Below are positions 36,131 to 47,459 of a stretch of 64,000 nucleotides of DNA, one piece after another (position 1 is the stretch's first letter; every line of letters starts with the position of its first letter). Position numbers and translations under genes: made by a program. Where the stretch lies: NCBI RefSeq assembly GCF_042242105.1, contig NC_092013.1, positions 8,888,618-8,952,617 of the forward strand, given 5' to 3'. This DNA is from Pempheris klunzingeri (taxonomy: Eukaryota > Chordata > Actinopteri > Acropomatiformes > Pempheridae). The notes under the pieces were generated by a model, which worked only from the letters and a program-made list of their open reading frames with translations, was not told the DNA's origin and did no database searches.

Positions 36131-39100
36131 TATAGATAGATAGATTCATTTAGGTCAAAGCCACCAGACAAAAACGATAATTTTACCTTGCAGAAATAGA
36201 AGGTTGTTGGTGTAGTTGCTGTTACTGAGAGGTAAAATGACTGTTACATCTAGTGATGTAACGTCTGTTTCTGGTTGAACAAAAAGTATCTTACAGGTCT
36301 GTCTTTGTAAGGATGCTTTCTGTAATCATTATCAGACATTTGACACTTTGCATTAGAAAACACAAAGGTCTGGTTTGTTTGGTTCTTACATTGTTTATAC
36401 CATCAATTTATACCATAGATAATATCTAACTTAAAAAATGTTTTTTTTCACTCTGCTTTCAGCAGGACTCTCATGTGGATGATGGTGATGAGAATCCTGA
36501 GCGTGGAAACTGGACCAACAAGGCCGAGTACATGCTCTCTATGATAGGCTTAGCTATTGGCCTGGGGAACATCTGGAGATTTCCATATGTAGCCTATAGG
36601 AATGGAGGGGGTAATTATTTGGCTTCAGTGTTTAGAAAATTACTAACTGTATGATGACACTGTTGTGAGTATTATGAACATTATGAAAACATGCTTTTAT
36701 CCCTGCGAGCAGGTGCCTTTCTGGTTCCCTTCTTCCTGATGCTGGTTTTGTGTGGACTTCCTCTTTTCTTTCTGGAAAGCGCCATCAGTCAGTTTTGCAG
36801 CCAAGGCCCGATCAACGTGTGGAGGGCAGTGCCGATCATGCAGGGTGAGTCTGAGAGGGCAGAAGAAAACTTCTGCAGCTCAAGGCCGACATATTAAATG
36901 TGACTTATTTGCTGTCAGTAAACAGTAACACCCAGTTTAACTATTTGATAAAAATTTAAATCTCAGTGAGACAGATCCTCCAAAAATATATTATAATTAT
37001 TGAAAGAGCGGCCACTCTTAATTGCTACAACAATTAAACCTGAACAAAAAACAACAATTAGAACTAAATAGTAGATAAAAGTACATAATAGTGGATAAAA
37101 CAGAATACAAGGTAACAAAATCTGATCCGGTCCCAAACATTTACTCACATTGCAACTAATTAAAAAGTTACAAATGTCCTTATGGGTTGCATATAAGGAA
37201 AGCACATAGTTATCCACATTGTACTATACATGGATAAAGCAGCAGAGAAAAGGTTAAAGGGCTCAGTTGGGTCAGATAGTAGATTTTTCCATTTAGAAAT
37301 GCTATATTTCCATAACACTTATTATACATGTATTATTGCCTGTTGTCTTCTCCAGGTGTTGGCTTCTCCATGGTTATAGTGAACGCATTGGTGTCAGTTT
37401 ACTATGGCGTCATCATCGCCTACAGCCTGTACTACATGTTTGCCTCCTTCCAGTCTCCTCTGCCGTGGTCCACCTGCCTCAGTTGGGCCGACAGTAAATG
37501 CAGCAACACGCCTCTAGGTGCCTTTCCACTCCATCACCTTTACTGATGATGACATTAATATAACTGAAATAGCACACAGGATGGAAAAGTTCAACAAAGT
37601 ATCCTCAAAGCTATTGAAGGGCAGTTCAGTGTCGTTCATCAGAATCAAGCACCATAGATCCATGTAATGCAAACACTGCTTCTTGGGAACTATTTATATT
37701 TGTTTGACACAGACTGACATTTTCTCCTTTTCTAGTGTACTGCAATGTCAGTGGTGTTTTAGTGGCCAACTGGACTCAGAAAAACAGCACTTGTCCTTCA
37801 TCCAACATGATCACAGTTCCAGTGCAGAGCCCGAGTGAGCTGTACTGGGAGTAAGAATCACACACTCACGCAAACACACATGAATACACACACTTGTTAT
37901 ACTGCTGTGGCTGTACAGTCAGACGTCTCTCCTCCTCAGTCGTGTGGCTCTGCAGAGATCCAGTGGTCTGGATGAAACAGGACCAGTAGTTTGGCACTTG
38001 GCCCTCTGTCTGCTGCTGAGCAACATGTTTGTTGCTGCGGCGCTGATCAGAGGCATCAAGTCCTCAGGAAAAGTAAGTAATTCTTCCTCACAGCGAATCT
38101 TTGCCCACAGGCCAACGTCAGGGCCAATAGTCCATAGTTTGTGAAAATCAACTTCTCCCTCCAGTGCATGAAAACAAGAGTGTTTGTTGAAGGGTAATTC
38201 CAGCATTTTTAAACCTAAGCCCCATTTTTACAAATTTTGGGTACAAAATTACTGTTTTTGTCAATGGAGTCTGGTGGCTTTAAACTAAGTGATATAGTGG
38301 TTGTTTCTTGTTAAGCAAAAAGGTCTTACATGTCTTTCTCTGTAAGGATGCTTTCTGTAATCTTATCAATTTGAACTATAAACTGAGCCTGTCATAGGCG
38401 AAAACAAGCACTTTTATGGATGTACTTTGACGGGCATGGTTGCCCTAAAGGATGACATTACAGCCACTGTAGCCTGTTTGTGGGTCCCAGCTGAGGAGAT
38501 CTACTGGACCAGTTGAATCTTTTTGTACCTATCAGTCACTTTAAACTCAAAATATATAAAAATAGGGTCCAGGTTTAAAAATTAAAGTTAATTAATTAAA
38601 TTATTAGTTATCCCTTAAGGAAGGATTATATGATAAAACCATATTCATAGATGAACACATCACACGTAATTTTACATCTCTTCCAAATGAGACATTTGCA
38701 TTTCTCTGCGGTCATCTCACACTTGAGGCTTTTGTTTTTCCAGGTTGTGTATTTCACAGCTACTTTTCCGTATGTGGTGATTGTGATCCTGCTGATCAGA
38801 GGTGTGACACTAGAGGGAGCTCGAGATGGGATAGAGTTCTTCATTGGTTCCAAATCCAATTGGACTAAACTGACTGAAGTACAGGTAAGAAGCCAGCTGT
38901 TTACAACACAGCAGGGCCTTAGTCGGCTCCAGCCACAGCAGCAACTCTGTGTGCCATTAATATTGCAGGCTTTTGTTCATTAACTAAAGTATTGGGGAAA
39001 AAAACTAAATTTTTACCTGATGATGATGCTAGATGGAAAGTTAAAGGATCACAAAAGTTGTTAAATTTTTTCTGAGGATCCACTGAAAATCACAAATGTT

Positions 39101-40770
39101 GCCCTCATTGCTTACTTTGTGTTTTTACCTGTAAAACATTCTGCAGCTGCCTTTACAAAGTGTGCACTTTTGCATGTAGAATGTATACAACTGGAACATG
39201 CTACTTTAACACAACATTGTGGCTCGAACTTTGACCCTCATGCTCATACATCCACCGCAGTCCTACCGTGCCCAGTCATCTCTCTATGCTCAGTCACTGT
39301 GATGCATCAGAGTAGCCACAAGAGCAGGCTGGCCTGCAAACTGCAAAATGCGATGGTTGTATGAGGACATCCTGGCATTTGTGGCATACTGCATGTGACA
39401 TACTACATACTTGGACAGACTAAAACTTTTTCTGGCATGCTAAATAGTATGGTAGCAAGGGCATTGGAACTAGAGGTGCTAGAGGAAGGGCAAGATATAA
39501 GGTACAACATTTCAAAGCAATCCACCCAATAGTTTTTGTGATATTTTCAGCCTGGGCCTACTGACAGACACCCCCATAGTCACACCACCAGCAGGGCTAA
39601 AAATTGTTTGTAAAATATGTCCTATATCACTGTTTTAAAACATGTTGGTGTGTTTTAGGTCTGGAAGGATGCAGCGACTCAGACGATTTTTTCCCTATCC
39701 ATCGCTGCGGGTGGAGTTTTGACTCTCGCTTCCTATAGTAACTTCCACAACAACATGCTCATGGATTCATTTGTTGTAACTTTCTGTAACCACGGTAGGA
39801 AAACAACTATTTCATTTGAAGCACTGTTTCTAATAAAGTTTATCTATTTTTGTATCTTTAATACTGAGAAAAAAATCCTCAGTGCTAAGTAAAGCTAAAA
39901 TAATTTCATGTTATAAGTACGTAATTTAGTAATTTTATTAAAACCACGATTTTGAAAATTGGTGAGCTGGCGAAGAGCAATCCAGAGGGACCACTCAGTC
40001 CTTGGACTCATCCATATTAGTTGTTGAATTCAATTTCTGTGGCCAAATATAAGTGATGTGACCATTTTCATCTCCTCTTAGGTACCAGCGTGTTTGCAGG
40101 GTTTGCAATCTTTTCCATTTTGGGTCATATGGCTCACATCTATGGAAAGCCAATTGGAGAGGTGGTGAAGGATGGTCAGTCACTTAGAGGATACTACATT
40201 ACTTTTCAGAAAATGTCAAAAAGCCGCTCTGTGTTCTCTGATGTTCTGTTTCTCCATCTGTGTGCAGGATTCGGCCTGGCATTCATTGCGTATCCAGACG
40301 CTTTGGCTAAACTTCCCATTTCCTCTCTCTGGTCTGTCCTGTTTTTTTTTATGCTTTTCATCATCGGCCTGGACTCTCAGTTTATACAAATAGGTGAGAG
40401 TGTCATTTAACAGTGGCTCAGGGGTCATTCCTCTCTGACTTTCATGCATTTATATTTAAAACTAATCTAACCAAAGCAACAGTCCTGATCCATGTTGAAG
40501 CAGAAAATCACTGTTTACCACTCAGCCTAAAGTAGTTCAGTTGGCTGAGTTGGATGAGTGAATTCTCATCTCTCCTTCTGTCATTAGAGGTGATCATCAC
40601 CTGCCTGCTCGATGCCTTCCCAGAAATCTTCAAATCCAGACGTGCTTTATTGACTGTAACAACATGTTCCATCATCTACCTCCTGGGCCTGCTATGTGTC
40701 ACAAGGGTATTGTAGATCTGCCGACAGTGACTTTAATAACATTGTCTGATATTATTACCCTGCTCACCTG

Positions 40771-40823
<53 letters not shown>

Positions 40824-42461
40824 ACAGGCAGGAATATACTGGGTAACTCTAATTGACCAGTTTATTTCCAACTGGGTGCTGCTCATTTTGGCGCTAATGG
40901 AGGTCATTGGCTACTTCTACATATATGGTAAATATAAATGACAGCTGTATAAACTGTATGTGTGTGCACATATACCGACTGTATGTGAATCTCAGTAATG
41001 AATTAGTCTCGTTGCTTCTCAGTACTTTCAGACTTCCTTATCCTCTCATGTCAGTCTGGACCGAAGTGGCTCACCAATCGACTTTCATAGCCTTCCCTAG
41101 AGCCAGACCACTAGAAGGGTTACATTTTTTCGTAAAATAGGCAGGCACTATAACTTTAGCGAATGCTAACACAAACTGTTTCTGCTGTAGAGTATTATGA
41201 GGAGTATTTTGTGCAGTATTAATCATTTTTGGACAGAAATGCCCAAACATCTTTTACATAAAGGAATACGCTATATGCAAACCATTTTTTAGTAGAAAGA
41301 ATTAATTGTTGGTTTTGGTCTTTTGGCTGGATTTGTTAACAATAAGTACAACATAGAATGCCCCCAAACTTAACAGAATAATAGTCCTCTTCACAGTAAT
41401 CTATTATCTGTGATTCATCCCTCCTCTGGAGACATGGCCATGAGTACTGATGTATGTACATGTATTTGTCATGTGTTACAGGTGGGGACCATATTATTAA
41501 AGACATTGAGATGATGATTGGAAAAAAGAGCTTTTGCTTCTGGCTGTGCTGGAGAGTATGTTGGTTCTTCATCAGCCCCTGCATCATACTGGTGCGTATA
41601 ACCACTCTTGGCTTCTTTTCCTTTATATTTTACCACCTTTAACAAACACTATGCCTATTTTCACTTTCAATTCCCTCTTCACAAAGCACTTTTTGAAGGC
41701 TTTATGACAACATAAGCCTGCATAATGCAAGTTTAAGATTGGTCTGCTTTCTCTCTTTTCTCTCTTTTGTTTCTCTTTGTGACTGTTGTTTTGCAAAACG
41801 CTCCACACATTAGATTTATTTACTTAACGTTATGTTTACTTGAAGAAGTATCCTGGTTTAAGATTAGTTACATCTGTGAGTTTATTAAAATTGTAATTAG
41901 AGACAGTGATTCAGAGGCTAATCCTCAGCATAACAACACAGAGAAAGCTCCTTGACATGAGGGCTTTGGGTCATAAAGGCCGGTGTGATACTTACAGGAT
42001 GTTCTGCTCACCAAAAACTTTTCTGCCTAGGTGGTCCTGCTCTGGTCTCTCGTAACCTTTGTGCCTCCCTCCTATGGAAAGGTCCAGTACCCAGTCTGGG
42101 GCTTGGCTCTGGGCTGGTGCATGGTTGCGTTCGTCCTCCTCTGGATCCCTGTCGTCGCCGTGTATAAGCTGATGAGAGCAGAGGGAAGCTGCTGGATGGT
42201 GTGTATTTTATTGTGTATAATACAGGAAGCACTTAAAGCACATTGAAATTTTCTTCTATAAATTTTAAGCAATCATGTAATTTTAAGAGTGAACCCATAT
42301 TCGTGATCCTGATCGTACCATACTTTCTGCAGCGTCTGAGGTCATTGTGTTGTCCCTCTGAGGAATGGCATCCCTACTTAGAGGTTCATCGAGGAGAACG
42401 CTACTCAGAAGAGCGCTGTCGTCAAAGAAGAGCAGAGTCAACAAACAATAGGAAAATGTAA
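35544..42461 (+). CDS. slc6a14: SLC6A14-like Na+/Cl- amino-acid transporter, copy 2
   Basis: Fifteen exons: 35544-35597, 36466-36610, 36713-36844, 37356-37517, 37736-37850, 37940-38072, 38744-38884, 39659-39794, 40082-40174, 40268-40393, 40588-40706, 40828-40927, 41482-41591, 42031-42198, 42333-42461. They give 620 aa. Thirteen of fifteen exon lengths equal those of copy 1 (only the first and last differ), so this is a tandem duplicate. TM1 reads '[14 protein letters not shown]' (46-59). Unwound TM6 reads 'FSLSIAAGG', with Ala311 where copy 1 and human have Trp. The extracellular loop 2 glycosylation sites are kept. Exon 2 has a tandem acceptor (CAGCAG-type), so one Gln may be included or skipped. 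The exon 12 acceptor follows directly on a (GT)n tract. The frame is intact throughout, so this looks functional, with possibly altered substrate choice. Introns 6, 7, 12 and 13 hold repeat fragments or nothing recognisable. Confidence 0.93.
36079..36145. repeat. (TAGA)n microsatellite
   Basis: About 16 GATA/TAGA units with one interruption, in intron 1 of SLC6 copy 2. The minus-strand 'YLSI' frame across it is an artefact. Confidence 0.95.
36275..36345 (+). repeat. Unnamed repeat shared by two introns (copy a)
   Basis: Carries 'gtaaggatgctttctgtaat' preceded by a 'cttacaggtctgt' motif. A near-identical block occurs at 38315-38375 in intron 6 of the same gene. Confidence 0.65.
38315..38375 (+). 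repeat. Unnamed repeat shared by two introns (copy b)
   Basis: Carries 'gtaaggatgctttctgtaat' and a 'cttacatgtctt' motif matching the block at 36275-36345. Flanking sequence 38200-38580 may belong to the same element. Confidence 0.65.
39475..39600 (+). repeat. Dispersed repeat fragment, R2-type 3' portion
   Basis: In intron 7 of SLC6 copy 2: 'caatccacccaatagttttt' followed by a 'gatattttcagcctgg' motif. This resembles the 3' part of R2 as I remember it and the related segment at 47800-47860. Confidence 0.45.
40775..40821. repeat. (GT)n microsatellite abutting a 3' splice site
   Basis: About 23 perfect GT units end only 6 bp before the exon 12 acceptor AG (40826-40827) of SLC6 copy 2. They occupy the place of the polypyrimidine tract. 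Confidence 0.95.
41045..41105 (+). repeat. Dispersed repeat fragment, R2-type end
   Basis: 'cagtctggaccgaagtggct' followed by 'ccttccctagagcca', in intron 12 of SLC6 copy 2. It is recognised from memory as the terminal part of a common teleost repeat. Confidence 0.4.
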
Positions 42462-43143
42462 CAAATGTAACATCTAGTTTATGGGTACAGTGACCAGCTG
42501 TCCCGCTTCATGCAGGACTGCTCAGCATTTTTACCTCTTGTCCCAAGTCCCACATGTTGAGAAGATGTTGGCTGACTGTAGTCTAGATTCTAGACGCTTT
42601 CGTAAAATCTGGCTTTCATCCAATGGCTGTGAAGACATCAGGGAAGGCTGTCACTAACAACTGTACCATAGCTGTCATCACAGATCTTGACAGTGAATAT
42701 GTACTCAACACTATGTACATATGTAGTCTATACATTGTGAACATTGCCAAAACAATCTCTATTGTTGCATTTGTCTTTCTGGTACAATATATGTAATGCT
42801 TTTAAACAAAACTTTGTTTAGGTTTTCTTTACTTGTTATATACACAGTCTACATCCGTGCTGTGTTGCACTGTGAAATACATAAAGAGAGTAAATAGATG
42901 AATACACATTTTTTGTTGTAATGGAAAACCTTGCTAATTTGTGATGTTACTGATTAGAAACATACATGAGGCACACAAAATTATCAGAGAAGTGAAGTTG
43001 CTTTAAATGCAGTATTTATTTGGGTTAAATCATTGACAGGAGCTGTTCTTGAATGGGCCTTATTGGGATGGTCTTATGATACATGATAGTTGACCCAGCT
43101 CCTGATTTAAAAACAACCAGTATGAAGTACAAACACAGGATGT
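42462..43143. other. Convergent 3' UTR region, SLC6 copy 2 and chitinase
   Basis: Only about 680 bp separates the two stop codons of these tail-to-tail genes. No canonical AATAAA was found for the plus-strand gene; an AATACA/CATAAA-like stretch near 42872-42884 could serve. The chitinase signal is at 43015. Confidence 0.5.
43015..43020 (-). terminator. chia: Polyadenylation signal of the chitinase gene
   Basis: TTTATT on the plus strand, AATAAA on the minus, about 125 bp past the chitinase stop codon. Confidence 0.65.
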
Positions 43144-45750
43144 TTAAGCCCAGTTGCAGCACATGCAGCTGGTATCGAACACCAGGCCAGAAGCACAGTT
43201 CTGACTGTAGGTGCGTCCCTGGCTGCAATCGTAGAAGTGGTTCTTGTTGGTTGGGTCAGGGTAGAGACCGTCAGCCTTGCCAGCGCAGAAACCAGATCCA
43301 CCGCTGCTGCTGCCGCCGCCGCTGCTGCTGCCACCGCCGCTGCTGCTGCCGCCGCCGCTGCTGCTGCCACCACCGCCAGGCTGGGGCTGGGGCTGAGCGT
43401 GCTTTGTTGGTGTGACTGGAGGCAGGGGCTCAGGGCGAACTTTGCAGGCTGGGAGAGAAATCAAAGTAATTAAAAGATGGAAAGCTTTATCGTGTTTATT
43501 ACCAGTTGATATGTGGTTCATGCTTACAAGTTCCAGTTCCCAGTCCACTCTTGAGGGTGCTGATCAGGGGGTATTTTCCCTGGCCACAGAAAGTGCCACT
43601 GAAGTCGTCCAGATCCAAGCTCCACACCATGGCTCCACCGTAGCCGCTCTTCTTCAACCAGTCAATCTGTAGAGTGGACGAAAGGTGAAACCAAGGGTTA
43701 GATAACCTTAAGACATAAACATTTGTGACCAGAAGTTAAATGATCAAATAAAACTTCATGCCTTAATATTGAAGCTCTTAACATCATCATATCCAACCCA
43801 GGTTCCCTGTTTGTAGGCGTATGGCACATCCTGGGGGGCATTCCATTCCTGAGTGGCTCCCTGCTTCAGGAAAGTGCAGATCTGATGGGAAGTAGAGATT
43901 TATGGTTAGGGATCTATACAATGTATGTGCATACAGTATGTTGCCTTAAAGCATATGCGTGCACACACAGATTCAGAAAAAAAAAGAACAAACCTCATAG
44001 TAGGCCCAGAAGCCAGCCTGACGAGTGAAAGGTCCAGCAGGTCCAGGTCCATTGGCGGGAGCTCCCACAGCGGTGTTAGAGGAAGCCAGGCGGAAGGTGT
44101 GGCCGTAGGTGGGGAAACCAACCAGCAGCTTCTCAGCTGGGGCACCATTGCTCTTCCAGTAGCCCATAGCATAGTCCTACACATGAGAGAGTACAGGCTG
44201 GTCTGAATATCTGTTCCTTAATTTGATTATCTTCAGTTGGCAGAAAGAGCGCTCACTCACCACATTGAAGTAGATCATGGCTCCCTGGTCAGCGGGGCCC
44301 CTGTACAGAGGGCTGTTCTCTCCGACAGTGTGCTCCCAAGGACCGTTGAAGTCATAGGTCATGACGTGGAAGTAGTCCAGGACACTGGCAAACAGGCATG
44401 AGGATTAAAGTTTAGCAAAGGCTGTCTTCTGTACAACAAATGCAAAGGTATGTAATGTTTGCATATGTACTTACGCTCCAATCGCGGCAATCTGGTATCC
44501 AGTCTCAATGGTTCCCTTTCCAGCAGACACAGCAGCAGTCAGCAACAGGCGAGGACGGTTTGTCTTCTTGCCCTCCTCCACAAAGGCGCTCATCAGCTCC
44601 TACAGACAGGCCAGGAGAGAGAAACGGTTACAGAGGCTGTATGATTGAATTTTTGTAAAACTGGCACTTGATGACTGTATTTTTCCTCTTGAATTTAACA
44701 GTGTATGCAGTGTATATTTGAGCACCACTGCAGTTACGGGTGTTTGGCTACTTCTGCCTACAACCTGGATTCAGAAATTGAACATCAATATGACCAACCT
44801 GGACCAGGACGGTATAGCGCGCCTTATCCTCAGGTGGAGAGCCACGAGAGCCAGGGTACTCCCAGTCGATATCCAGACCATCAAACTCGTACTGACGCAG
44901 GAACTTGATCACACTGCTGATGAAGGTCTGACGATTGGCAGCAGAGGAAACCATAGCTGTGAACCTGGAGACAGGAAGACAGAGTGTTTCTACCTGTGCT
45001 ACAAGTTTCTCTTTGGTGGGAGTATTGATCCTCATCTCATTACGACTTACTTCTGAGTGCCAAAGTTCCATCCTCCAATGGCCAACAGGGTCTTCAGATC
45101 GCTGTTCCTGCAAGCAGCAACAACATCCACTTTAACCTCTCACTCCTGATCTTATACATATTATAAGATATATAGATATTATAACATTAATGAGTGTTTT
45201 CATGTGTGCTGGAGTCACACTATCACAATGAGCGTGTGTGTACTAACTGGTTCTTCAGGGCCTGGAACTCTCCGTAGAGTTTCACATCGTCCCACTCGTA
45301 GGTCTTGATCATGTTGCTGTCCATTCCAGCAAAGGCATATATGAGGTGGTCACAGAGACATGGGTCCACATTGGTTGGGAAATACTTGCCTGCTCCAGGA
45401 CGGTACTGTCCCCAGTTAGTGAAATAACAGGAGAGGATGTAGGATGATCCTGCAACATATGGAACACTTGCATTTACATTCAGTTCCCAACTTAAATACG
45501 TCCGCATATATCCCACTGAATGGATAAAGGGTATGATTACCTAGCTGCACGTGCAGCAGGAGAGCCAGTCCTGCAGAGAGAGGAGTCAGAGTTAGAGAGG
45601 GTCAGAAGGAGGCTGGTTAAGTAGTTAATGAGAATCAGTCGGCATTATGCACAAGATTAAGTTAAAATTTGTACAAAACAACAATAAAGCTGCAAAAGCT
45701 TCAGTGAACAAAGAGCTCAGCTTACCGACGCAGATAAGTAGCTTGCCCAT
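43144..45750 (-). CDS. chia: Secreted GH18 chitinase, acidic-chitinase type with CBM14 tail
   Basis: Eleven minus-strand exons: 45750-45726, 45570-45541, 45449-45248, 45107-45051, 44964-44799, 44599-44475, 44384-44261, 44176-43994, 43881-43762, 43666-43528, 43448-43144. They give 491 aa. Residues 1-21 form a signal peptide, and the mature protein begins near '[10 protein letters not shown]'. The GH18 barrel contains the catalytic 'DGLDIDWE' with Asp136, Asp138 and the acid/base Glu140, so it should be an active endochitinase. '[10 protein letters not shown]' and '[13 protein letters not shown]' are further GH18 motifs. The C-terminus is a CBM14 chitin-binding domain with six cysteines ('[11 protein letters not shown]' to 'CCNWA'), joined by a Pro/Gln stretch and a Gly-Ser repeat linker. 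Fish chitinases digest dietary chitin and act in defence. Sequence is closest to CHIA, but location near fmod recalls human CHIT1, so orthology is open. Intron 9 begins with GC (43760-43761). The first two exons are tiny (25 and 30 bp). Confidence 0.95.
43300..43378 (-). repeat. chia: Coding minisatellite for the Gly-Ser linker
   Basis: About four 18 bp units, each encoding Gly3-Ser3 on the minus strand, between the catalytic and chitin-binding domains. On the plus strand it gives an alanine-rich spurious frame. Confidence 0.9.
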
Positions 45751-45786
45751 GTTGGTTCTGTACAACGAACTGAGGACCTGCAGACT

Positions 45787-45794
45787 CTTTTATA
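45787..45794 (-). promoter_or_regulatory. chia: TATA box of the chitinase gene
   Basis: TATAAAAG on the minus strand lies 37 bp before the ATG at 45750. Initiation 25-30 bp downstream would leave a 5' UTR of only about 10-15 nt. This agrees with a compact, tissue-restricted TATA promoter. Confidence 0.75.
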
Positions 45795-47089
45795 CTCCTG
45801 GATTGTTCCTCATATCTGCGATATCTGTATGATATGTTTGATGTGGTTTGACCACTCAGCAAAACTCAAAGATCAAAGGCATTTATGTGTTTGGTCAAGT
45901 GTCGCACTCACTTTACAGAAAGCAGTGATAACCTTCAACTGCCTTTTGATAATAATTTGATATGACATGATTACATGAGATATATTCAAGGTTATTGTTG
46001 TTCAGCAAAAAGTGCAGTACACATAATTTTCCAGGTTTACACTTTACTTGGCATTTCCACCACGTTTGTCAGTGTTGTGAATGTATTACTGGTTAGTGAA
46101 TGTTTTTAATATTTAAAAGTAGCTAATGTTTGTGAATGTCCTCACAGTGAAAGTTAAAATTTCACTAAAACTTTTTCACTAATTTTCACTAAACCCCTAA
46201 AAGTTCTTAGGCAGCAAAATTTCCATTGCACCATTTTCCACTTACATAAGTTGTTTGATACTGATGTTTATTCAGTTGTCCTTATGTCCCCTATTACATG
46301 CCTTATCGCCCTTAGATATTGTTTAATATCAGTTATTACTGTTAGTCTGTCACCTGAAATGAGCAGCACTGTTCGTCATATGGCAATGGTAATGGCTTTT
46401 GTCCTCTCCTGTCCTTGAATGAGGTTCAGCAGTTTGACGATTACAATGCACTATGGATTGTCTTACACTAGCTGTGTCATCTCTCTAAATCTTCATTAAC
46501 ATACACTGACTGACAATGGTTGACACTCAAAGCTGGGATTTATGCTCCATCTGTGAACATCCAGTTTTAGTTTGTTCATTCTCTGTTTAAAACTTTAATT
46601 GTAAACTGAGAACAGAAAAAGTCCCTTATAGATAAAATTAACAACCAAACAAATGTGTGTAGTAATGGCAATGGGGCTAGAAACAAATAGCAACAAATCA
46701 TCGGCATAAAGAAAAACATGCTAGAATTTGACTAGAAAAGGACTTTAGAATATAATCACTCTACCTATTCAGTCTGACATTTGAAGTTTGTCTCACACAG
46801 AGAGGCTACACGTCTTTGATAACATCTGAAAGAAAACAACTACTAACAAAAGCAGCAAGAAGCAACTTTCAGATGAAGCATATATAGCCAGTGATGTCAA
46901 AATCGAAAAGTGACTGATGGTATGCCAATAGTGGTTCAGGGACACATGCTTATTCCTGTAGTGGTAATGGCATTCGTGTTCCACCCACACACACCGTATT
47001 GGCAGGCACCACTCTCAGACTTTCACACAGCCTGAATGACCTAGAATTATAATGAGCATGCAGTAAATGTGTATTTTCCATCTGTCCAT

Positions 47090-47215
47090 TCATTGTCTAT
47101 ACAGGGGGGGGGGTACACAGGGTACACCCTGGCCAGTCAATCAGGGGGCTGACACGCAGAGACAGACAACCATTCACACTCACATTCAGAGTCACCAGTG
47201 AACCTAACCTGTTTT
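47090..47215 (+). repeat. Dispersed teleost repeat (truncated)
   Basis: 'ggtacaccctggccagtcaa', 'gagacagacaaccattcaca' and 'agagtcaccag' occur in the order I remember from a very common fish repeat. The central part looks shortened. It starts with a run of G. Confidence 0.6.
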
Positions 47216-47459
47216 ACTGTAGTTTTACTACATCCCAGTCATTTACTAGTGACCACTGAATAGCTGGATTTACAGATTGATTGTACATAAAATGGACACC
47301 ACCTCTGTTGGTGTGTAATAGTGTATAATTTATCTCATTTTCCAACCAGGGCACAGATTCAAACTTGCATCCCTCCAGTCACATGTACACTCCAGGTATT
47401 TAGGTCAAGTAAATATCTCAGGTATTTGGTATGAGATGGAATAGGCCTGATACATAAGT

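Noticed and set aside
43107-43473. Alanine-rich and Arg/Cys-rich frames over the chitinase end
   Set aside because: They are other-frame readings of the Gly-Ser linker minisatellite.
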